A stretch of DNA of 28,491 bases from assembly GCA_900546325.1 (NCBI GenBank), contig URCR01000038.1:1-28491 (forward strand), given 5' to 3'. The position numbers and the translations under genes are program-made. The stretch comes from an uncultured Lachnospiraceae bacterium. Lineage in GTDB: Bacteria > Bacillota > Clostridia > Lachnospirales > Lachnospiraceae. Positions within the stretch are counted from its first letter, which is position 1. Every line of letters starts with the position of its first letter. Under the pieces are notes generated by a model. It worked only from the letters and a program-made list of their open reading frames with translations, did no database searches and had not been told where the DNA came from. Positions 22,656 through 28,491 of the stretch are shown here, one piece after another.

Positions 22656-25451
22656 TTAGAATTTCGCCAGTGCTTTATCCAACATTTGTGCCTCGTCTGG
22701 TTTGATTTCTCCTGCGAATGTTTTCGCGACATCTCTAAGCGAAAGCCCATATGCAATATCGGGGATCATATCTACTTCCACCATTTGAGAAAGAAACGCG
22801 CGGATATCCGGATGGTTCAGCAGTTCTTCCATTGTAGAGTCTATGCTATATCTCTTTTTTAATGGTTCTGATGCTTCATATACAACTTCATATTCTCCGG
22901 CTTTCACATGGCAAATTCCGTTTTCCACAGCTTCAAATAATGGATTTTCTATATCCTCATATATGCATTCTGGTGCATAAGGGAGAACCACTTCTGCCTT
23001 GCCTCCAAACGGAACTGTAACAGTGATGGTGATTTTATTCCCCTCTAATATCTCCCAGCCGCACTGATAGCATCCGGTTGCCGAATCATAAACAGCTTTT
23101 ACATATTTCAGTTCGCTATTTACTTTTGGACTGATTCGCATCACCCTGCCTCCCGGGCTCTGTTCCATCACATCAATTCCAGCTGCATGGCGGAAGATCC
23201 ACTCCAATATAGCTCCGTACGAATAATGATTCAGACTGTTCATCCCCGTACTGGAGACATGTCCGCTCTCATCCAGTGAATTCCAACGCTCCCACACCGT
23301 TGTTGCTCCCAACTTCACTTCATGGAGCCAACCCGGATATTCTTCATTCAGAAGCAGCCTGTATGCCGCATCTGTCATTCCATGATCAGTCAGGACATTG
23401 CACAAAAGCGGTGTTCCTACAAACCCGGTATTTAATTTATTTTTATTATCCCGAAGAAGTTTTTTCAGCATCTGCTTTGTCAGTTCTTCATTTTCAGACA
23501 GATGATATTTCAGTGCAAGAATAAGCCCTGTCTGCGTCTTCACCGCACATCTGCCTGTAGCAGTAAAATATTCTTCTTTCACGACCTGCCACTGACGGTC
23601 TGCGATTTTCTGATACTCCTGTCTCGTTTCTTCCAGTCCAAGCACCTCTGCTGCTTTTGCAACAATCTGTGCACTTGCCGCGTAGTAGATGTCTGCAATG
23701 TATGCTTCATCAGTCGCTCCATACACGCTGTTCACTGCGGCACCTGTACGGTCAAGAGCAAGCCAGTCCCCATAATGGAAAACCTGTCTCCATCCATGAT
23801 GGTCTCCGTCAATTCTCCGGATATAATCGACCCACGCTTTCATGCTCTCAATCTGGTTTTCGAGTATTGTTTTGTCCCCGCTGAACAAATATACGTTCCA
23901 GGGGATGATACATGCAGCGTCTCCCCATGCGCAGGAACATTTTGTCGGTCCGAATGTAGGGACAATCTCTGGAACCATTCCGTCCGCCAGAAGCTGTTCC
24001 TGATACAAGTCATATAAATATTTTCTGTAAAACGCATAGGTATCAGCCAAGTAGCTTGCAGTCGCAGAAAATACCTGTGTGTCCCCTGTCCACCCCATTC
24101 TCTCATCGCGCTGTGGACAATCTGTAGGCACATCCAGAAAGTTCCCTTTCATTCCCCATTCAATATTGGAAATCAGTTTATTCACAAGCTCACTGCCCGT
24201 TTCGACTGTACCGATACTCTCATAATCACTGTATAGCACAATTGCCATAAAGTCCTCGCATGACAGATCGGTAACACCACTGACTTTTACGTAACGGTAT
24301 CCATAATAAGTAAAATGTGGAATAATCACCTTTTCCGTACCATCGGAAACATAGACATACTCAGAAAGCGCAGTTCTTAAATTCTCGTTATAAAAGCATC
24401 CGTCCTGAAGTATTTCCCCTGTCTGTATCCTGATTATTGTCCCCGAAGGTTCATTTACACGCAATTGGAAGATTCCTGTTATCTCCTGCCCCAGATCAAA
24501 TACCAATTCTCCGGCAGGAGTATGAATTAGTTCCACCGGTTTTATCTGCTCCTGCACCTTGACCGGAAGCGATAACCGTTCCATAAGCCGGCCTTTCGGA
24601 GCCTTTGCGATCCGCGCAGGAGACTCCTCAACCGGCGGCAGCGTATCATCTCTTCTCTCACCGTCATAGATATTGGAAAACCACAAATTGCTTCTTGTAA
24701 CTGACCAGGTTTCATCAGAACTGATCACATCTTTCGTTCCGTCTTTGTACTCTATGTGAACCTCCGCAATCAGCTTCCACTCGTCACCGTAATATGCTTC
24801 CCGCTCCGGATCATTGAAACCGAACCTGCCTTTATACCAACCGTTTCCGAGAAGAACAGACAGCACACCTCCTCGTTCTGCCTGTTCTGTGATGTCATAC
24901 GTCTGATACTGGATCCACCGGTCATAGTTATTGCAGTACGGAGTCAGATACTCATCGCCGATTTTCTCCGGATTTTCTTTATTTTCCCCGAGAAAATATG
25001 CCTCATACAATCCCAGGCCGCAAATGTACAGTCTTGCGCTTTTCACTTCTTTTGCCGGACGAATTCTCTTTGAGAAAATCGGATGCCGTTCCTGACTGCT
25101 GTCACAGGTAATCCATCTTCCAGTCCATGGTTCATCCATTTTGGCAGTCTCAAAAAACTGTACATCTGATTCGATTACTTCCTCTACATCTGTTGTCACA
25201 ATGACCTTCCAGTAATATCTTGTATACGGCTGTATTTCAAATTCTACTCTTGTAGAGAGGCTGTCCAACTCTGTTTCACCTGTATCGTAACAGATATCTG
25301 TAAAGGTTTTGTTCTTGCTGATTACAATCCTTGCATATTTCTGTTCCTGTCCTCTGCATCCTTTCACTTTCCATGAAAATACCAACGGTTTCAGATAAAA
25401 CCCTAAAGGGTTTGTGATATGATTTGTTTTTGCTGCATAAATCTTTCCCAT
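22656..25451 (-). CDS. GH78 alpha-L-rhamnosidase with GH3-type helical tail, 931 aa
   Basis: This is a second alpha-L-rhamnosidase, clearly different from the downstream one. Its catalytic segment is DCPQRDERMGWTGD (Asp444, Asp449/Glu450, Asp457), with Glu721 in TTVWERW. The domain order is the same: N-terminal beta domains, linker (VFDLGQEITGIF), barrel about 420-760, beta C-domain to about 866. Residues 868-931 then form an added tail (STMEELLNHPDIRAF, then GLSLRDVAKTFAG and a final helix). This matches the tail of the GH3 enzymes here and is not part of the usual GH78 fold. There is no signal peptide. AAGGAG lies 7 nt before the ATG, and the transporter stop is 24 bp upstream. Two rhamnosidases suggest two linkages or two rhamnose positions in the substrate. 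Confidence 0.94.
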   Translation of the reverse strand: MGKIYAAKTNHITNPLGFYLKPLVFSWKVKGCRGQEQKYARIVISKNKTFTDICYDTGETELDSLSTRVEFEIQPYTRYYWKVIVTTDVEEVIESDVQFFETAKMDEPWTGRWITCDSSQERHPIFSKRIRPAKEVKSARLYICGLGLYEAYFLGENKENPEKIGDEYLTPYCNNYDRWIQYQTYDITEQAERGGVLSVLLGNGWYKGRFGFNDPEREAYYGDEWKLIAEVHIEYKDGTKDVISSDETWSVTRSNLWFSNIYDGERRDDTLPPVEESPARIAKAPKGRLMERLSLPVKVQEQIKPVELIHTPAGELVFDLGQEITGIFQLRVNEPSGTIIRIQTGEILQDGCFYNENLRTALSEYVYVSDGTEKVIIPHFTYYGYRYVKVSGVTDLSCEDFMAIVLYSDYESIGTVETGSELVNKLISNIEWGMKGNFLDVPTDCPQRDERMGWTGDTQVFSATASYLADTYAFYRKYLYDLYQEQLLADGMVPEIVPTFGPTKCSCAWGDAACIIPWNVYLFSGDKTILENQIESMKAWVDYIRRIDGDHHGWRQVFHYGDWLALDRTGAAVNSVYGATDEAYIADIYYAASAQIVAKAAEVLGLEETRQEYQKIADRQWQVVKEEYFTATGRCAVKTQTGLILALKYHLSENEELTKQMLKKLLRDNKNKLNTGFVGTPLLCNVLTDHGMTDAAYRLLLNEEYPGWLHEVKLGATTVWERWNSLDESGHVSSTGMNSLNHYSYGAILEWIFRHAAGIDVMEQSPGGRVMRISPKVNSELKYVKAVYDSATGCYQCGWEILEGNKITITVTVPFGGKAEVVLPYAPECIYEDIENPLFEAVENGICHVKAGEYEVVYEASEPLKKRYSIDSTMEELLNHPDIRAFLSQMVEVDMIPDIAYGLSLRDVAKTFAGEIKPDEAQMLDKALAKF

Positions 25452-25475
25452 GCTGATACTCCTTCTCTATCATTC

Positions 25476-26828
25476 TTATTCACTTATACCCGCTTTTGAC
25501 CGTTTCTCCCTCATCAGACATATCTGCTCATTCAATTTTTCCTTGGTAATAGGATAACCTTTTGAGAAGATCACAATGGCCACCACATTTACGATTGCCG
25601 GCAATATTAGCACACAGAGGACGATCACATTAATCACATCGTCATTCTGTACTGCCGCCTTACTGTCAAATCCTGCTAACTGCAGCAGATACCCCGGAAT
25701 CGCACCACCGATTCCCATTGCACACTTGGAGACAAAGCTGGAAAGAGATGCGACAGCACCTTCTGCCCTAATTCCCATAGACACTTCGATATAATCTGTA
25801 TTATCTGCCTGTATTCCATAATTAAGAGGTGCTGCAAAGCCGGCTCCTATTCCTGCAATCAATACAGAGACAATAAGAAGGGGAATGCTCCTCACATCCA
25901 ACAGACGGATGATTGGTGTCAGTCCTGCAAGTGCAAGTCCAATCGCATACATTTTCTTCTTTCCAAACCTTCCAATCAGATTACCAATGACCATTGTAGC
26001 CGGAAAAACAGTAACACATGTAATAAGCGTAATAATAGACGCCAACGTCAGATCTTCAAAAATATATGTATAAAAGTATGTATTTGCTGCATTCACGATA
26101 TTGCTTCCAATCGAATATAACAGTACAGCAAGGAATGTAATGTACACCGGCTTCTGACTGAGAATCTTGAATAATTCTTTTACAGAATAGCTGTTCTCCA
26201 TCTGTGGTTTTACACGTTCTTTTACTCCCATGGTTCCTATAATAGAGAAGAAAAAAATCACTGCTGTCATGATCAGAACAAGATTAATATATCCCTGTTT
26301 GTTAGAAGTATCTCCAAGAATAAGTGGAGCTGCCACACCGATTACAAGCGCCCCGATCACGTATGCAAGCCCTTTGATTGAACTTAAGCTGTTCCTTTCT
26401 TTCATATCTTCTGTCATAACCGGCAGAAGACTGTTCAGCGAAATATCCATGACTGGGAACAACACACCAAGCAGAATATACGATACATATGCGATTGCCA
26501 GTTTCCCCGATGTTGATAACATAGGTCCAAACCAAAGTAGAAGGAAATTGGCGCTACACAGAATTGTTCCCAGAATCAATGTTGGTCGGAAATGTCCCAT
26601 CTTTCTGGTCGGAAGATGGTCGATCATAAATCCAACTAACGGATCGTTAATGGCATCTAGAAAGCGTGCGATCAGGAACAGTGTCGCACATGCAGCAGGA
26701 CTCAAGCCGCATATATTGGTATAAAAAATTAGTAAATATCCGTTGATCAGTGTCATAACCGGAATGTTTCCAAAGTTTGCCATTGCAAATGACAGCTTTT
26801 CTCTCATTTTTATCTTATCTTGATTCAT
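25476..26828 (-). CDS. GPH-family symporter, 450 aa
   Basis: This is a second glycoside:cation symporter, only distantly similar to the one at 17615-18991. It has twelve hydrophobic segments and the GPH signature RFLDAINDPLVGFMID, then VKERVKPQMENSY at the central loop. The C-terminus is charged (EKLNEQICLMREKRSKAG). The ATG at 26828 has only a weak AG-rich site upstream. It lies in the second copy of a 44-bp tandem repeat, and its ATG overlaps the stop of a 15-codon leader ORF, so it may depend on coupled translation. It sits between a GH3 gene and a rhamnosidase and probably imports their substrate. Confidence 0.92.
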   Translation of the reverse strand: MNQDKIKMREKLSFAMANFGNIPVMTLINGYLLIFYTNICGLSPAACATLFLIARFLDAINDPLVGFMIDHLPTRKMGHFRPTLILGTILCSANFLLLWFGPMLSTSGKLAIAYVSYILLGVLFPVMDISLNSLLPVMTEDMKERNSLSSIKGLAYVIGALVIGVAAPLILGDTSNKQGYINLVLIMTAVIFFFSIIGTMGVKERVKPQMENSYSVKELFKILSQKPVYITFLAVLLYSIGSNIVNAANTYFYTYIFEDLTLASIITLITCVTVFPATMVIGNLIGRFGKKKMYAIGLALAGLTPIIRLLDVRSIPLLIVSVLIAGIGAGFAAPLNYGIQADNTDYIEVSMGIRAEGAVASLSSFVSKCAMGIGGAIPGYLLQLAGFDSKAAVQNDDVINVIVLCVLILPAIVNVVAIVIFSKGYPITKEKLNEQICLMREKRSKAGISE

Positions 26829-26887
26829 ATTTTATTCTCACTTTCTCTCATTTTTATCTTATCTTGATTCATATTTTATTCTCACTT
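26800..26887. repeat. 44-bp perfect tandem duplication over a start codon
   Basis: Two adjacent identical 44-bp units (26800-26843 and 26844-26887) cover the transporter start and reach the stop codon of the upstream GH3 gene. Being exact, the event looks recent or is maintained by slippage. Confidence 0.9.
26825..26872 (-). CDS. Leader ORF of 15 codons ahead of the transporter
   Basis: The upstream copy of the 44-bp repeat repeats the transporter start (MNQDKIKMRE). Because 44 is not a multiple of three, it reads on as SENKI and stops. Its TGA overlaps the transporter ATG as ATGA. It may be a coupling leader or a neutral by-product of duplication; translation is not shown. Confidence 0.4.
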   Translation of the reverse strand: MNQDKIKMRESENKI

Positions 26888-28491
26888 TCCCTCTTCTGCA
26901 CACAGAGCATTTAACTCCACGATCATCTGCTCGATCGCTTCGCCCGGAATAACGCTTAAAAATGATTTCAGCGGCATCTGCGCAATAATTTCCGGAGTCA
27001 CAAGCTGTACCTCCCCATCTTCTTTCTTAGGTTCTTCTCCCTGTGATATTCCCTCAAGATACTCCATCATTTTCCCTGCTGTCTTCGGGTGGTTCATCAA
27101 TTCCCCCATTGTAGTGGTCATATCCACAGTGAACGGCAGCAGCACATCAGTGGTAAATGTAAGTTCTGCAGCCTCTCTGATCTCATCGCTGGCATGCCCG
27201 ATCTGGATCTCATATGTACCTGACGGAGTATACCAGTCGTGAATCTTTGTCTCGTAGTAAGCAAAATCTCTCGCGCAAAGCTCCATTGTAACAGTCTTCT
27301 TCTCACCCGGATTCAGAAATACTTTCGCAAACCCTTTTAGTTCTTTCACTGCTCTTGGCACTGTACTGTTTTTGCCGCTGACATAGAGCTGAACCACTTC
27401 ACTTCCTGGTCTCTTTCCTATATTCTCCACATCAATGCTCACCTTCAGAATATCTCCATCTTTCATTTCCGCAGAAGAGAGTTTCATATTGCTGTAGCTG
27501 AATTCCGTATATGACAGTCCATGGCCGAATGCCCAGCGCACCGGTACTTTCTTCGCATCATAGTAACGGTATCCGACAAAGATATCTTCTCCATAGAGAA
27601 CAGTCCTGCCGTCTCCAGGGAAATTCAGGTAACTCGGATTGTCTTCCAGACGATATGGGAACGACTCCGCCAGACGTCCTCCCGGATTTGCCTCCCCAAA
27701 TAACAACCGGTCGCTGGCCTCCCCAATGCCTTCTCCTCCCAGATACATCTCCAGAATGGCATTTACAGACTCCGCCCATGGAGTTTCTACGGGGCTTCCA
27801 TTATGAAGAACCACAACCACATTCTTCTGTATCTCTGCCACAGCCTCTATGAGACGGTTCTGGCACTTTGGTAGTTCCATGGAATTTCTGTCATATCCTT
27901 CCGACTCAAAACTGTCTGGAAGTCCGGCAAAAATTACAACCGCATCTGCACCTGCTGCTGCTTCACACGCCTGTTTCAGCTCCTCTTCTGTCATCTCGTC
28001 ACGCTCTGACGAGAAGCCTTTCACGTACTCCACTGCCCTGCCTTTTCTCACCGCAGTTTCCAGAGCCGACACTACGCTGTCCGTATTGATGTGACTCGAT
28101 CCCCCGCCCTGGTATCGCGGTTTCTTTGCAAATTCCCCGATATAGACTACTTTCTGTTCTTTTTTCAGCGGCAGCACTCCCCTGTTTTCCAGAAGTACGG
28201 CACACTCTGTTTCGATATCTGCCGCTGCTTTGTGATCCTTTTCCCTGTCAAATACAGTCTCCGCTTTCCTGTTATCTGTGTAGGAGAAGACTACTTTCAG
28301 TATGCGTTCCACCGTTCTGTCAAGAATTTCTTCCTCCAGTTCTCCATTCTCCACTGCCTGAATAATCTTTCTTGTATTATATCCTCCTGATCCCGGCATC
28401 TCCAAGTCAAGACCGGCTTTCAGTCCTTTCACCCGGTCATTTACAGCTCCCCAGTCACTGACCACATATCCTTCAAATCCCCACTCATCCC
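26882..28491 (-). CDS. GH3 beta-glucosidase with helical tail, 5' end outside window
   Basis: This is a partial gene: the frame is open to the window edge and starts mid-barrel (WGFEGYVVSDWGAVNDRV), so about 220 N-terminal residues lie beyond it. The nucleophile Asp in VVSDWG is present, as are the GH3_C domain with FESEGYDRNSM (likely acid/base Glu), FGHGLSYTEFSY, a fibronectin-III-like domain, and a C-terminal helical tail of about 80 residues (TTTMGELMNHPKTAGK, then MPLKSFLSVIPGEA). It is a close paralogue of the GH3 at 15339-17591, identical over long stretches such as WGAVN and PRYQGGGSSHIN. It is the first gene of the visible operon, 53 bp before the transporter. No signal peptide can be judged. 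Confidence 0.93.
   Translation of the reverse strand, partial: DEWGFEGYVVSDWGAVNDRVKGLKAGLDLEMPGSGGYNTRKIIQAVENGELEEEILDRTVERILKVVFSYTDNRKAETVFDREKDHKAAADIETECAVLLENRGVLPLKKEQKVVYIGEFAKKPRYQGGGSSHINTDSVVSALETAVRKGRAVEYVKGFSSERDEMTEEELKQACEAAAGADAVVIFAGLPDSFESEGYDRNSMELPKCQNRLIEAVAEIQKNVVVVLHNGSPVETPWAESVNAILEMYLGGEGIGEASDRLLFGEANPGGRLAESFPYRLEDNPSYLNFPGDGRTVLYGEDIFVGYRYYDAKKVPVRWAFGHGLSYTEFSYSNMKLSSAEMKDGDILKVSIDVENIGKRPGSEVVQLYVSGKNSTVPRAVKELKGFAKVFLNPGEKKTVTMELCARDFAYYETKIHDWYTPSGTYEIQIGHASDEIREAAELTFTTDVLLPFTVDMTTTMGELMNHPKTAGKMMEYLEGISQGEEPKKEDGEVQLVTPEIIAQMPLKSFLSVIPGEAIEQMIVELNALCAEEGK

Noticed and set aside
1..28491. CRISPR array, tRNA or rRNA genes
   Set aside because: No spaced direct repeats, cloverleaf patterns or conserved rRNA stretches were seen in reading the window.

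Overview
This looks like a chromosomal segment of a gut-type Clostridia, most likely a Lachnospiraceae relative. The reasons are moderate GC, AGGAGG-type ribosome sites, Firmicutes-style integrative-element genes, and glycoside hydrolases that have no signal peptides and are paired with GPH-family transporters. That assignment is inference. Nearly every gene lies on the minus strand; the one convincing plus-strand gene is an XRE-type regulator at 5243-5608. I saw no tRNA, rRNA or CRISPR array.

Region 1 (about 1-5640) is the worn end of an integrative, ICE-like element. Reading on the minus strand from 4632 downward it holds a sigma-70-like factor, a Tn916 Orf8-like HTH protein, a 49-aa ORF, and a large serine recombinase. 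Directly beyond the recombinase stop is a frameshifted remnant resembling the C-terminal tail of RlmD/RumA-type 23S rRNA methyltransferases, then an overlapping gene pair (96-aa unknown plus KilA-N protein). About 600 bp without a convincing gene (4640-5240) is rich in hairpins, and a 27-bp dyad lies in the gap upstream of the recombinase.

Region 2 (about 5640-15312) is a decaying glycoside-hydrolase stretch. It holds a GH3 pseudogene with a large internal deletion, a GH42/GH35-like enzyme with a DUF5597-type C-terminus, two tiny membrane proteins, a GH3 enzyme with its domains in reversed order, a GH3 gene that has lost its N-terminal third, and an Old-Yellow-Enzyme/FAD reductase gene broken by two frameshifts.

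Region 3 (15339-28491) is an intact, tightly packed minus-strand operon. In transcription order it is: GH3 (cut by the window edge), GPH transporter, GH78 alpha-L-rhamnosidase, a second GH78, a membrane-anchored SGNH hydrolase, a second GPH transporter, GH3, then the broken reductase. The simplest reading is import of intact rhamnose- and glucose-bearing small glycosides (for example plant rutinosides or saponin-like compounds) by proton- or sodium-coupled symporters. Intracellular trimming by rhamnosidases and beta-glucosidases would follow, with the reductase formerly acting on the freed aglycone. The substrate is inferred, not seen.

The most interesting observation is a helical C-terminal tail of about 65-85 residues that recurs on three GH3 proteins and on one GH78 enzyme of the same cluster. 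It may be a shared docking or assembly module. The second is a 44-bp tandem duplication across a transporter start codon, which creates a 15-codon leader ORF whose stop overlaps the transporter ATG.
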